From positions 1 to 14,418 of the forward strand of contig QGUY01000080.1 of assembly GCA_003242315.1 (NCBI GenBank): DNA of 14,418 nucleotides, in the 5' to 3' direction. The notes under the pieces are model-generated. The model was not told where the DNA came from. It did no database searches and was given only the letters and a program-made list of their open reading frames with translations. A program made the position numbers and the translations under genes. This DNA comes from Bacteroidota bacterium (GTDB lineage Bacteria; Bacteroidota; Bacteroidia; Cytophagales; Cyclobacteriaceae). This document shows, piece by piece, positions 6,878-14,418 of this stretch (positions are counted from its first letter, which is position 1; each line of letters starts with the position of its first letter).

Positions 6878-7462
6878 ATGGATCAGACTTCCCGGATAGG
6901 CTTGTTCTTTGGATCTTTCAATCCCATCCACATCGGACATCTCATTATCGCCAACATCATGGTTGAAACGACCGACCTCGACAAGGTGTGGTTCGTGGTG
7001 TCCCCGCAAAACCCTTTTAAGCCGGCCAAGGGATTGCTTCATGAATTTGATCGGTACGATATGGTCAAGGCTGCCGTTGCCGACAATTACAAACTCGACG
7101 TCACGGACATTGAATTCCACCTTCCCAAACCGAGTTACACCATCCATACTCTCCTCCATCTTTCAGAACGACACCCTTCGCGACAATTCAAGGTGATCAT
7201 GGGGGGCGACAACCTTGAAAGTTTTACCAAGTGGAAAAGCCATGAACGGATCCTGGAGGACTATGGACTTTATGTCTATCCCCGGCCGGGCATGCAACTT
7301 TCTGCTCTCACTTCGCATCCCAATGTCAAAACTGTTGACGCGCCGTTGCTCAACATTTCCGCGACATTCATTCGGGAATGTATCCGAAAAGGATATTCGG
7401 TACGTTACCTGGTCCCCGATCCCGTTGAGGTGATGATCCGCGCCAAGCAGTTCTACCGGTAG
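6878..7462 (+). CDS. nadD: Nicotinate-nucleotide adenylyltransferase
   Basis: Joins nicotinate mononucleotide and ATP to deamido-NAD, the adenylylation step of NAD synthesis in the cytoplasm. The 194 residues fit the family. The nucleotidyltransferase signature GSFNPIHIGH is at residues 12-21, MGGDNLESFTKWK (108-120) carries the conserved Gly-Asp-Asn and Trp, and ISATFIR (160-166) is the second signature. Every catalytic motif is intact. It starts 2 bases after the gmk stop and ends 22 bases before the DUF5686 gene, so it is probably on the same transcript as the sigma and anti-sigma genes. Confidence 0.96.
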   Translation: MDQTSRIGLFFGSFNPIHIGHLIIANIMVETTDLDKVWFVVSPQNPFKPAKGLLHEFDRYDMVKAAVADNYKLDVTDIEFHLPKPSYTIHTLLHLSERHPSRQFKVIMGGDNLESFTKWKSHERILEDYGLYVYPRPGMQLSALTSHPNVKTVDAPLLNISATFIRECIRKGYSVRYLVPDPVEVMIRAKQFYR

Positions 7463-7484
7463 CTCCGGTTGGAGCGTTCTTCGC

Positions 7485-10097
7485 ATGCACTACCGCCTGA
7501 TTCTATTGCTCCTGGCACTTGTTCCGCACGCGACACTTCATGCGTCAGGAATTCGCGGCCATATACGCGCAGAAGATGGACAAGCGCTCGGCTTCGCCAC
7601 AATTTTTGTCAGGCAGACCGGCACCGGAGCGGTCAGTAATGAGGAGGGATTCTATGAAATCAAACTTCAACCCGGCACGTATGACGTCGTATATCAATAC
7701 CTCGGATACGAGACGCAGATGCGAACGGTGGAAGTAACCAGCGACTACGCGACCATAGACATCACCATGAAACTGCAAATCACCGTCCTGAGACCAGTGA
7801 CGGTGGAGGCAGGAAATGAGGATCCGGCCTATACGATTATGCGGAAGGCGATCGCGAAGGCCGGGTATCACCGCAATCAGCTTGACGCGTATTCCGCGAC
7901 AGTCTACATCAAGGGTACAGGAAAACTATTGGACTATCCGTGGATTGCAAAACGAGCGCTCGAAAAGGAGGGCGTGGAAAAAGGCAGGGTTTATATCACG
8001 GAGTCCGTCAGCGAAATACGATACACGCGTCCAGGTAAGTTTGATGAGAAGGTGATCTCTGTCTATAGCGACGGTAAGGACAACAACACATCGCCCAATC
8101 CATTCATCTTCGGCAGCTTTTACGAACCGGAAATTGCTGAAACCATTTCACCTCTTTCTCCGAAAGCATTCGCGTACTATCGCTTCGAATACCTGGGCAC
8201 GTTTCGCGACCGCGATTATGAAGTGAGCCGGATCCGCGTAACGCCGCGATCGCGGGGAGATAATGTTGTCGAAGGAACGATCTTTATCGTCGAAGATTTA
8301 TGGAGCATTCACAGCCTTGATGTGACGACTACAAAACTGGGGATAAACATTAACGTTAATTCGGTGTATGCACCGATAGAAGATAAGGTGTGGCTCCCTG
8401 TATCGTTTCACTTTACCGTGAACGGCAAGGTGTTCGGCTTCGAATTTGAATACAACTACCTGACTTCGCTGAGCGACTATTCCATAACCCTCAACCCCGA
8501 AGTGTATGTTGAGCCAAAGGCGATGGAAGTTGTCGATGAGAAGATCGAGAAGGATCGGGCGGAGGCTATTACCCAGGAACTTGCTGAGACGGACGTGCGC
8601 CTTCGCGAAAGGCTGGAGTCCAAAAAAGAAATCACGCGGAAGGAACTGAGGACGCTCATGAAGGAGTACGAGAAAGAGGAGCAGCGTCGACAAGAGGAAC
8701 CCGAGGTTGTCGCCGAGATTACCCACAAGATCGACAGCAACGCCTACAGGAAGGATTCCGCTTACTGGAATTCCATCCGTCCCATTCCACTCACCCAGGC
8801 CGAAATTTCCGGCTATCGGAAAATGGATAGCCTTGCCCGGGTGCAAGCTGCGGAGGCCATAGGCGACACGGTTCGGGCCTCCCGTCACCGCGGCTTTCAG
8901 CTTTGGGATATCGTCATTGGGGATCGCTACGAACTCGGCGAGCGGAGCAACCTAAAGCTTAATCCGGGCGGCGGCTTCAACACAGTAGAGGGCTTCTATG
9001 CCTGGTACAAATTGACTTTCGGCACCCGATTTCGCGATTCGACGAGGGGAAGTCTGAAAATTGCACCGACGTTCCGTTACGCGTTTTCTGCCCAACGTTT
9101 CAATGCCCGACTCGAAACAGAGCTCCAGGGGAAGAATTCAAGGTTTACGATCGAAGGCGGACGATACGTCAGCCAGTACAATGGAGATAACCCGATCTGG
9201 CCCATTGTCAACACCTTCACTACGCTTTTCCTGGAGAAAAATCTGATGAAGCTGTACGAGCGCGACTACGTTGATGTGCATTACCACAGAAAACTCAATC
9301 CATATCTCAGCATATATGGGGGTGCGTCTTTTATGCGACGACGCGAATTGTTCAATACCTCAGACTTTAAGTTCCTAACCAACGACAATGTCGAAGGGTA
9401 TACACCCAATCGCCCGGTAAACAGCGAACTTCCTGATACCGGATTCCCCACACACAATGCCGTCATCACTACGATCGGATTGACGGCCAGACCCTGGATG
9501 AAGTATTACATCCGGAATGGCGTAAGGATGGAAATCCCAACTTCGTCGCCATCGTTTACCATCGAATACCAAAAAGGATTGAAGAGCTTGTTCGACAGTG
9601 ATGTCGATTTCGATCGCCTTGAACTCAGCGCAAAACATATAATGAGGACAGGGGCGAGAGGTACACTTGCAGTCTCCCTGACAGGCGGATATTTTCCTAA
9701 TGCCAGCAAGCTGTACTTCATGGACTACAAACACTTCCCGGGAAATCTTTCACCCTTTACCACGAGCGACCCCGTGGCAAGTTTTCGGTTGCTGGATTAT
9801 TACCTCCATAGCACTGCAGACAAATACTTCGCAGGTAGCGCTCACTACCAATTCCGAAAATTCCTCGCGACGCAGTGGGTTATGGTACGGATGACGGGTG
9901 TTCGCGAAAATATCTTTGTCAACTACCTGGTGACTCCCTACTCGAACAACTATACCGAAGTTGGATACACGATCGACGGGCTGCTGCGGTTTTTCAGACT
10001 AGAGTTTGCAGCATCGTTCCAGGAAGGCCGTTACGTTGACCATGGGTTGAGAATAGGCGTGACCACCACGCTCATGATAGGAGTAAACGAAGACTAA
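7485..10097 (+). CDS. DUF5686 / CarboxypepD_reg-like outer-membrane protein
   Basis: This 870-residue protein begins with a signal peptide (MHYRLILLLLALVPHATLHA). A CarboxypepD_reg-like domain follows at about residues 22-105 (IRGHIRAEDGQALGFATIFV, then NEEGFYEIKLQPGTYDVVYQ). The rest, from about 114, resembles DUF5686 proteins of Bacteroidota (PAYTIMRKAIAKAGYHRNQL, then YSATVYIKGTGKL). A strongly charged Lys/Glu/Arg helical stretch lies at about 345-420. The C-terminal 400 residues are rich in alternating aromatic beta strands (MKYYIRNGVRMEI, YRFEYLG) and end in the short strand LRIGVTTTLMIGV, consistent with a membrane beta-barrel. The function is not established; a role in the outer membrane or surface is inferred. 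It is the last gene of the plus-strand unit and converges on the cco operon with only 19 bases between stops. Confidence 0.85.
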   Translation: MHYRLILLLLALVPHATLHASGIRGHIRAEDGQALGFATIFVRQTGTGAVSNEEGFYEIKLQPGTYDVVYQYLGYETQMRTVEVTSDYATIDITMKLQITVLRPVTVEAGNEDPAYTIMRKAIAKAGYHRNQLDAYSATVYIKGTGKLLDYPWIAKRALEKEGVEKGRVYITESVSEIRYTRPGKFDEKVISVYSDGKDNNTSPNPFIFGSFYEPEIAETISPLSPKAFAYYRFEYLGTFRDRDYEVSRIRVTPRSRGDNVVEGTIFIVEDLWSIHSLDVTTTKLGININVNSVYAPIEDKVWLPVSFHFTVNGKVFGFEFEYNYLTSLSDYSITLNPEVYVEPKAMEVVDEKIEKDRAEAITQELAETDVRLRERLESKKEITRKELRTLMKEYEKEEQRRQEEPEVVAEITHKIDSNAYRKDSAYWNSIRPIPLTQAEISGYRKMDSLARVQAAEAIGDTVRASRHRGFQLWDIVIGDRYELGERSNLKLNPGGGFNTVEGFYAWYKLTFGTRFRDSTRGSLKIAPTFRYAFSAQRFNARLETELQGKNSRFTIEGGRYVSQYNGDNPIWPIVNTFTTLFLEKNLMKLYERDYVDVHYHRKLNPYLSIYGGASFMRRRELFNTSDFKFLTNDNVEGYTPNRPVNSELPDTGFPTHNAVITTIGLTARPWMKYYIRNGVRMEIPTSSPSFTIEYQKGLKSLFDSDVDFDRLELSAKHIMRTGARGTLAVSLTGGYFPNASKLYFMDYKHFPGNLSPFTTSDPVASFRLLDYYLHSTADKYFAGSAHYQFRKFLATQWVMVRMTGVRENIFVNYLVTPYSNNYTEVGYTIDGLLRFFRLEFAASFQEGRYVDHGLRIGVTTTLMIGVNED

Positions 10098-10116
10098 AGA
10101 CTGAAAGCCGGGCAGA

Positions 10117-10800
10117 TTACCGGCACAGTGGAATGTCTGTGTGAACTTCTAATCCAAAGGGTTGGCCTGTGTGAATATGAATGAAGTTCCGTGCTACGAG
10201 CAGCAAGCCGGCGAGGATGAGCATCGCTGCGTTTACCTTAGCCAGGCTTATGTCAAGTTTTTTCAGTAGTGGGTTTGCGACCGCCGGCAGTCCGATCATC
10301 GCAAGTAAAGTCCCAGCGCCAAAAGCGAGCATGTAACCAAATCCGCTGACGGGGCCTGGAGCGGTTACGGTGTAGCCCAGTGCGATGTATGTCAATCCGC
10401 AGGGAAGGAACCCGTTCAGCGTTCCGAGAATGAAGGTCGAGAAACGCGTTCTCTTTTTCAGCGTTGCGCTGAAGCGTTGTTTGATGCGACCGGTAAATCG
10501 GGCGATCGCTGGCGTCGCCAGGGGAATCGCGAACCCGTTGCCGAAAAGTCCTATCAATACGAGGACTGTTCCGGTAACTACGGATAGTGCCTTTTGGAAA
10601 GGCGTCAGGTCAAAGAGTCCACCGATCGTGCCGGCAATGGCTCCCATGAGGCCGTAGGTCAGGATTCTACCCGCATTGTAAACCAGTCGCGTGGTCATAG
10701 CGCGTGGGGACATGCGGGTAACGGCCATCACCAGAGGGCTGCACATCCCCGCGCAATGGAGGCTACCGGCAAGTCCAACAATGAAGGCAGTCCACAGCAT
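10117..10800 (-). CDS. Sulfite exporter TauE/SafE family (COG2836) membrane protein of the cbb3 operon
   Basis: From the ATG at 10800 this is a 227-residue polytopic inner-membrane protein with about six hydrophobic helices. The frame is open to an earlier ATG at 10854, but that would run deep into fixH, whereas 10800 lies 2 bases after the fixH stop. Helix 1 has the conserved SLHCAGMCSPL motif (residues 13-23, with His15, Cys16, Met19 and Cys20), and a later helix has NGFLPCGLTY (129-138). These Cys/Met/His residues look like metal or thiol sites. The tail has His208, His210, His220 and Cys226. COG2836 proteins are commonly encoded next to ccoG and ccoH, and a role in oxidase assembly or copper handling is inferred. 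True sulfite export is unlikely to be its job here. Confidence 0.85.
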   Translation of the reverse strand: MLWTAFIVGLAGSLHCAGMCSPLVMAVTRMSPRAMTTRLVYNAGRILTYGLMGAIAGTIGGLFDLTPFQKALSVVTGTVLVLIGLFGNGFAIPLATPAIARFTGRIKQRFSATLKKRTRFSTFILGTLNGFLPCGLTYIALGYTVTAPGPVSGFGYMLAFGAGTLLAMIGLPAVANPLLKKLDISLAKVNAAMLILAGLLLVARNFIHIHTGQPFGLEVHTDIPLCR

Positions 10801-10802
10801 CG

Positions 10803-11231
10803 CTACAAGACGATTACCTTTTCTATGTAGTATTCGCGACCATCCATCACCCACTGCATCCGCGCTTTGTACAGACCTTTTGCGAGGCTTTGCAGTTCAA
10901 AGCGTTGAACCGGACCTGATGCAGGCGTAAGCTGGAATTCATGATCCAATGATGCATCGGATGGCCGGAACAACATGACAGTCCCTGAGCTGACCGAGCC
11001 AAACTCCGGATAGTGAACCTCGAGGTGATTTTCACGGATCAGAATTTCCGGTTGTATTTCCAGGTCAAGCGCGTTTTGTTTGCGATCGAGTTGTTCCTGG
11101 TATGCGAGTTCTTCCTTGTAGTAGTCGCGTGTTACCAGGTTTATGTCCTGGCGGATGCATACGGTGACCATCCCGGCGACAAAAGCGCCAAAGAGAACAA
11201 ATGACAGAATGATTGCTTTACCCCAATTCAT
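10803..11231 (-). CDS. ccoH: FixH/CcoH family cbb3 oxidase assembly protein
   Basis: This 142-residue protein has one N-terminal TM helix (about residues 5-27, AIILSFVLFGAFVAGMVTVC), then the family signature TRDYYKEELAYQEQLDRKQN (34-53), and a periplasmic beta domain with RARMQWVMDGREYYIEK-like strands at the end. FixH/CcoH is required for stable assembly of the cbb3 oxidase in proteobacteria. It starts 2 bases after the ccoG stop and is followed 2 bases later by the SafE gene. The call is firm on sequence and position. Confidence 0.9.
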   Translation of the reverse strand: MNWGKAIILSFVLFGAFVAGMVTVCIRQDINLVTRDYYKEELAYQEQLDRKQNALDLEIQPEILIRENHLEVHYPEFGSVSSGTVMLFRPSDASLDHEFQLTPASGPVQRFELQSLAKGLYKARMQWVMDGREYYIEKVIVL

Positions 11232-11233
11232 AA

Positions 11234-12658
11234 CTATTGTCCCGCTTTTATGGGTCCGATAAACGTGGTCTTCAACGATTCAACTAACTCACCGTCGGCA
11301 TAGACGTCGATGCGTACATGGCTCTTGGTATCCTTAACTTCTGACTCCGGAATCTGAACAATTACTACACTCTTGAGAATACCCTCGGCGGGTACGATCA
11401 ATTCCTTCTCACCGGTTTGCTGAAGTACGGCCGAAGCCGGTGACTTAATCCGAAGCTCGAGAGACTTATCCTCAAAAGTCTTGTTCACAAATTCGACGTT
11501 GTAAAGGTTGGAAATTCCTGCTTCCGTACGTTGATACAGCGTTCCGGGTACCTTGAGGATCGTCGTCTCAATAACAGATCGCGTAAACACCAGGTACCCG
11601 ATCACGCCGAGCAGTGCCAGGAGCACAAACGCATATGCGATAACGCGTCCTGAGATGATTTTCTTTATGCCTTTCTCGATGGAATCAATCGAGGCAAAGC
11701 GAATCAAGCCCTTGGGACGGCCAATCTTGACCATCACATCATCACACGCGTCAATGCATGCCGTGCAATTCACGCATTCCAGCTGCGTCCCGTTGCGGAT
11801 GTCAATGCCTGTGGGGCACACATGCACACACAATTTGCAGTCGATGCAATCACCGCCTGTTCTTGCTTCGTTCTTGCGCAGTTTTGCCCGTGGTTCACCG
11901 CGTACCCAATCGTAGGCCACAACGATCGACTGTCGGGACAACAACACGCCCTGCAATCGACCATAGGGACATACTGCAATACAGGCTTGTTCGCGGAAGC
12001 GCGCAAATACTCCGTAAAAGATTCCAGTAAAGGCCACGAGTCCCAGAAATCCAGCCATGTGATCCAGTGGTGATGTCTGGACGATCGCCAGCGTCTCTTC
12101 TGATCCGATGATATACGCGAGTGCCGTATGTGCAATGATGACGGATATGAGGATGAAGATCGCGTGTTTTGTCACCTTCTTTGTGATCTTCGTTCCGTTC
12201 CAGGGCATCTTATCCAACCGCCGTTGTGCCTGTGCGTCGCCTTCGATCCAATATTCAATTTTTCTGAACACCATTTCCATGAAGAGCGTTTGCGGGCATG
12301 CCCAGCCACACCAAACGCGCCCGAACACAACTGTGAACAAAATGATGAATACAAAAAAGGCGATCAACGTCAGGGCGAGGAGGAAGAAATCCTGGGGCCA
12401 GAAAGGCTGGCCCATAATCACGAATTTTCGTTCGAGGAAGTTGAGCAGCAACAACGGCTGCCCGTTGATCCTGATAAAAGGACCGGCGAAGAAGATGATC
12501 AGCAGTATGACCGCGACGATGGCCCTTAGGGTGTGGTAGTATCCAGACGGTTTCTTTGGATAAATCCACACGCGTTTGCCCCGCTCGTCGACTGTAGCTA
12601 TCGAATCCCTGAATTCGTCGTCATACCTGTAAATATCTTCTGCGCCTTTCTCCATCAT
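11234..12658 (-). CDS. ccoG: Cytochrome c oxidase accessory protein CcoG (FixG), polyferredoxin
   Basis: This 474-residue inner-membrane ferredoxin has TM helices at about residues 43-62, 91-113, 167-186, 202-218 and 338-360. A VWCGWACPQTLFME motif (115-128) and CIAVCPYGRLQG (226-237) precede two [4Fe-4S] sites: Cys271-x2-Cys274-x2-Cys277-x3-Cys281-Pro and Cys295-x2-Cys298-x2-Cys301-x3-Cys305. The C-terminal 95 residues form the Ig-like FixG_C domain. CcoG proteins are reported to reduce Cu(II) for assembly of the CuB centre of cbb3 oxidases. Its start overlaps the ccoP stop by one base (TGATG at 12660-12656 on the minus strand). Spare Met codons at 12658 and 12655 make the start uncertain by one residue. 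Confidence 0.96.
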   Translation of the reverse strand: MMEKGAEDIYRYDDEFRDSIATVDERGKRVWIYPKKPSGYYHTLRAIVAVILLIIFFAGPFIRINGQPLLLLNFLERKFVIMGQPFWPQDFFLLALTLIAFFVFIILFTVVFGRVWCGWACPQTLFMEMVFRKIEYWIEGDAQAQRRLDKMPWNGTKITKKVTKHAIFILISVIIAHTALAYIIGSEETLAIVQTSPLDHMAGFLGLVAFTGIFYGVFARFREQACIAVCPYGRLQGVLLSRQSIVVAYDWVRGEPRAKLRKNEARTGGDCIDCKLCVHVCPTGIDIRNGTQLECVNCTACIDACDDVMVKIGRPKGLIRFASIDSIEKGIKKIISGRVIAYAFVLLALLGVIGYLVFTRSVIETTILKVPGTLYQRTEAGISNLYNVEFVNKTFEDKSLELRIKSPASAVLQQTGEKELIVPAEGILKSVVIVQIPESEVKDTKSHVRIDVYADGELVESLKTTFIGPIKAGQ

Positions 12659-13575
12659 CAGTTGTTTATCTGCGCCACCACGCTATCCTGCTTCACTGCT
12701 TGCAGCTCTTCCCTGTACAATTCCCCTTGCGGTTCCTTTCCTCCTGCTACATTCGATCCTCGTATCGACATGATGTAGAACGAGGCATCGCGAATCTCTT
12801 CCGGTTTCAAGATGGGAGCCCAGGAAATCATGCCTTTGTCCGGAACTCCATTCTTGATCGTAGCGAAGATGTTTTGCAGGCTTCCTCCATGAATCCAGTA
12901 GTCATCCGTAAGGTTCGGTCCAATGCCGCCTCCGCCGTCGTTACGGTGGCAGGAAGCGCAGTTGCTTGTAAAGATCGCTTGTCCTCTGCTAATAATCTCA
13001 GCATCCGGCGTATAAACGAGGCTGGCCTCATCAATTTCCACAACTTCCCGCGTTGCCCGCATTGCCTGAACGCGCTCGACTTCGGCAAGATATTCCGCCT
13101 CAGAGAGGGGCAGGAGGCCCATTACGTGGTATACGATGAGGTAAACAGCACCCCATATAATCGTACCATAAAAGAGCCATTTCCACCACGGCGGCAGGTG
13201 GTTGTCGAGCTCCCGAATTCCATCATAGCTGTGATCCAGAAGGATTGCCTCCTCTTTTTCGATGGGAGTAGCACGGGTAAGCTTTTGCGATATGCGTTGC
13301 CAGATTGAGGGTTCCTTTACGTACTCGACACCCAGGCGTTCGGCGCGTTCACGTGCAGCTTGTTCAGTCAGCAGATTGACGACGCGAAACACGTAGACCG
13401 CTGTTGCAATCACTGCCAAGAGCGTGATAAGAACCATGCCCGCCACCACGTACACGAGGAACTCTGTTTCGCTGATCGACTGCCCCTGCGCCAGCGCGCT
13501 GGTGGATGAAAGAAGTGCGGCCATCAGAAAGGCACGCTTGCCGAAAGCCGGTAGGTTAAGGATGCTGCGTTTCAT
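12658..13575 (-). CDS. ccoP: cbb3-type cytochrome c oxidase subunit CcoP, monoheme
   Basis: The c-type cytochrome subunit passes electrons to the catalytic subunit. From the ATG at 13575 it has 305 residues: a signal-like segment (7-30), a TM helix at about 38-66, the CcoP N-terminal signature DGIRELDNHLPPWWKWLFYG (118-137) leading into a second TM helix (to about 152), and a periplasmic cytochrome c domain. Heme-binding CASCH is at 206-210, and the probable axial Met is in KGMISWAPIL (247-256). Only one CxxCH is present, against two in the proteobacterial subunit; a single heme is, from memory, usual in Bacteroidota. I prefer 13575, which overlaps ccoQ by 20 bases; an earlier in-frame ATG at 13611 would overlap by 56. 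Confidence 0.92.
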   Translation of the reverse strand: MKRSILNLPAFGKRAFLMAALLSSTSALAQGQSISETEFLVYVVAGMVLITLLAVIATAVYVFRVVNLLTEQAARERAERLGVEYVKEPSIWQRISQKLTRATPIEKEEAILLDHSYDGIRELDNHLPPWWKWLFYGTIIWGAVYLIVYHVMGLLPLSEAEYLAEVERVQAMRATREVVEIDEASLVYTPDAEIISRGQAIFTSNCASCHRNDGGGGIGPNLTDDYWIHGGSLQNIFATIKNGVPDKGMISWAPILKPEEIRDASFYIMSIRGSNVAGGKEPQGELYREELQAVKQDSVVAQINN

Positions 13576-13759
13576 CTTGATTGAAAGTTTTGTTGTCTGT
13601 TCCTTCATCAACGGGTAGTCCTTTCATGTAATGGATGAAGGACTTGTCAACAGTGATGACATACCATATCAGAATGATGAAGAACAGAAAGAATATCATG
13701 AACGAGATGACAGGCCATATGGCCACGTTGTCAATGCTTTGAAGAATGTTCTTAGTCAT
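13556..13759 (-). CDS. ccoQ: Small cbb3 oxidase subunit CcoQ/FixQ-like
   Basis: This 67-residue protein has a single TM helix (about residues 13-35, IWPVISFMIFFLFFIILIWY) followed by a short cytoplasmic tail with FIHYMKGLPVDEG. Length, topology and position between ccoO and ccoP fit CcoQ, a non-catalytic subunit that stabilises the oxidase. Sequence conservation in CcoQ is low, so position carries much of the call. It begins 12 bases after the ccoO stop and overlaps ccoP. Confidence 0.78.
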   Translation of the reverse strand: MTKNILQSIDNVAIWPVISFMIFFLFFIILIWYVITVDKSFIHYMKGLPVDEGTDNKTFNQDETQHP

Positions 13760-13771
13760 GGCCCTGGTGTT

Positions 13772-14418
13772 TTATTCTCTGGATGCTTCCTTACTTGCCT
13801 GGATATCTTTACCTAGCCGTTGCAGGTAAGCGATGAGCGCGACGATCTCAGCGTCGGGACTGATCTCAATGTTGTCCGCACGAAGGTTCGCTACGATCTT
13901 ATTCGCCTGCGCTTCGAGATCCTGTAGGGCAACGGATTCATAGCCTTCCTCGTAAGGAACACCAATCTTTCGTAGTGCGCGAATCTTGGCTGCAGTCTCG
14001 GACTTGTCGATTGACTGCTCAAACAACCAGGGATACGCTGGCATGATGGAGTTAGCCGAAACAGCATCCGGCTGATACATGTGGTTGAAATGCCATGAGT
14101 CGGAATACTTGCCGCCGACGCGTTGCAAATCCGGCCCCGTACGTTTCGAACCCCAGAGGAAGGGGTGGTCATAGACGTATTCGCCCGCCTTCGAGTATTC
14201 GCCGTGGAGAGGATCGTAACGTTCCACCTCCGAGCGGAATGGCCTTACCATCTGCGTATGGCAGCCCACACAACCTTCACGTATGTATATGTCGCGCCCG
14301 TGCAGTTCGAGCGGAGTATAAGGCTTGACGCTGGTGATTGTCGGTACGTTCGACTTTACAAGGAACGTGGGCACCATTTCGATAATACCACCGATGAGAA
14401 AAGGATCAAGGAAAAAAA
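13772..14418 (-). CDS. ccoO: cbb3-type cytochrome c oxidase CcoO part, probably the C-terminus of fused CcoNO (partial)
   Basis: The heme c subunit of the cbb3 oxidase runs off the right edge of the window. An ATG exists at 14377, but the frame stays open to 14418, and GGIIEMVPTFLVKSNVP matches the internal junction of Bacteroidota CcoNO fusions, so that ATG is probably not the start. Counting from it, CVGCH is at 36-40 within REGCVGCHTQMVRPFRSEVE, the conserved HPFLWGSKRTGPDLQRVGG is at 71-89, and the axial Met is in SIMPAYPWL (110-118). A short DPLH insertion before GEYSK (55-58) is a small deviation from the form I remember. The C-terminal heme domain is complete; the N-terminal catalytic part lies outside. 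Confidence 0.92.
   Translation of the reverse strand, partial: FFLDPFLIGGIIEMVPTFLVKSNVPTITSVKPYTPLELHGRDIYIREGCVGCHTQMVRPFRSEVERYDPLHGEYSKAGEYVYDHPFLWGSKRTGPDLQRVGGKYSDSWHFNHMYQPDAVSANSIMPAYPWLFEQSIDKSETAAKIRALRKIGVPYEEGYESVALQDLEAQANKIVANLRADNIEISPDAEIVALIAYLQRLGKDIQASKEASRE

Noticed and set aside
6626..7159. Minus-strand open frame spanning the gmk/nadD junction
   Set aside because: It is antisense to two intact, recognisable enzymes and Ser/Arg-rich, as expected of a shadow frame.
8298..8888. Minus-strand open frame of about 196 codons opposite the DUF5686 gene
   Set aside because: It is a shadow of a real gene, with no start context and no domain features.
10107..10124. Hairpin GCCGG/CCGGC between the convergent DUF5686 and SafE genes as a bidirectional terminator
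   Set aside because: The stem is only 5 bases with an 8-base loop, lacks a T-run on either side and overlaps the SafE stop region. Too weak to call.
12700..13308. Plus-strand open frame of about 202 codons opposite ccoP
   Set aside because: It is antisense to a clear cytochrome gene, and the translation resembles no family I know.

Overview
This window reads as chromosomal DNA of a Bacteroidota bacterium, most likely from the Cytophagales/Chitinophagales side. Evidence seen in the sequence: a probable type IX secretion sorting domain, three separate proteins with a CarboxypepD_reg-like domain, a DUF5686-type outer-membrane protein, a probable fused CcoNO oxidase subunit, and a TAnnTTTG promoter box directly in front of an ATG. 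The placement below phylum is inference. The window is almost fully coding. No gap exceeds about 150 bases, and I saw no tRNA, rRNA, CRISPR array, insertion sequence or prophage. Layout from left to right: (1) Positions 1-1483 hold a broken PQQ-dependent sugar dehydrogenase. Only its C-terminal half remains, carrying Ig/PKD-like domains and a type IX sorting domain, and it is joined abruptly to about 40 AT-rich, promoter-like bases. (2) Positions 1506-5339 hold a compact envelope-signalling module. A minus-strand pair encodes an ECF-type sigma factor and an unusual membrane hybrid (anti-sigma-like cytoplasmic head, one TM helix, linker, CarboxypepD_reg domain, a VVVTGYG plug-type motif and a TonB C-terminal domain). 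Divergent to this pair is an exported YfbK-type von Willebrand A protein that also starts with a CarboxypepD_reg domain. A strong hairpin terminator closes the vWA gene. (3) Positions 5423-10097 form a plus-strand unit: RpoE-like sigma factor, small soluble zinc anti-sigma protein, guanylate kinase, nicotinate-nucleotide adenylyltransferase and a large DUF5686/CarboxypepD_reg outer-membrane protein. Spacing is tight (stop/start overlap, 2, 6 and 22 bases). Its promoter box lies so close to the start codon that the mRNA is probably leaderless or nearly so. (4) Positions 10117-14418 form a minus-strand cbb3 oxidase operon, transcribed in the order ccoO (probably the tail of a fused ccoNO, running off the window), ccoQ, ccoP, ccoG, ccoH/fixH and a SafE/COG2836 membrane protein. 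How the parts fit together: the cco operon builds a high-affinity terminal oxidase plus its assembly factors (CcoG for copper reduction, CcoH, and SafE as a likely metal-related helper). The RpoE pair appears to be co-transcribed with GMP-to-GDP and NAD synthesis genes. The sigma/TonB-hybrid/vWA group looks like a self-contained cell-envelope sensing device. I consider that group the most interesting and least understood part of the window, although similar parts are, from memory, found in other Bacteroidota, so I cannot call it undescribed.
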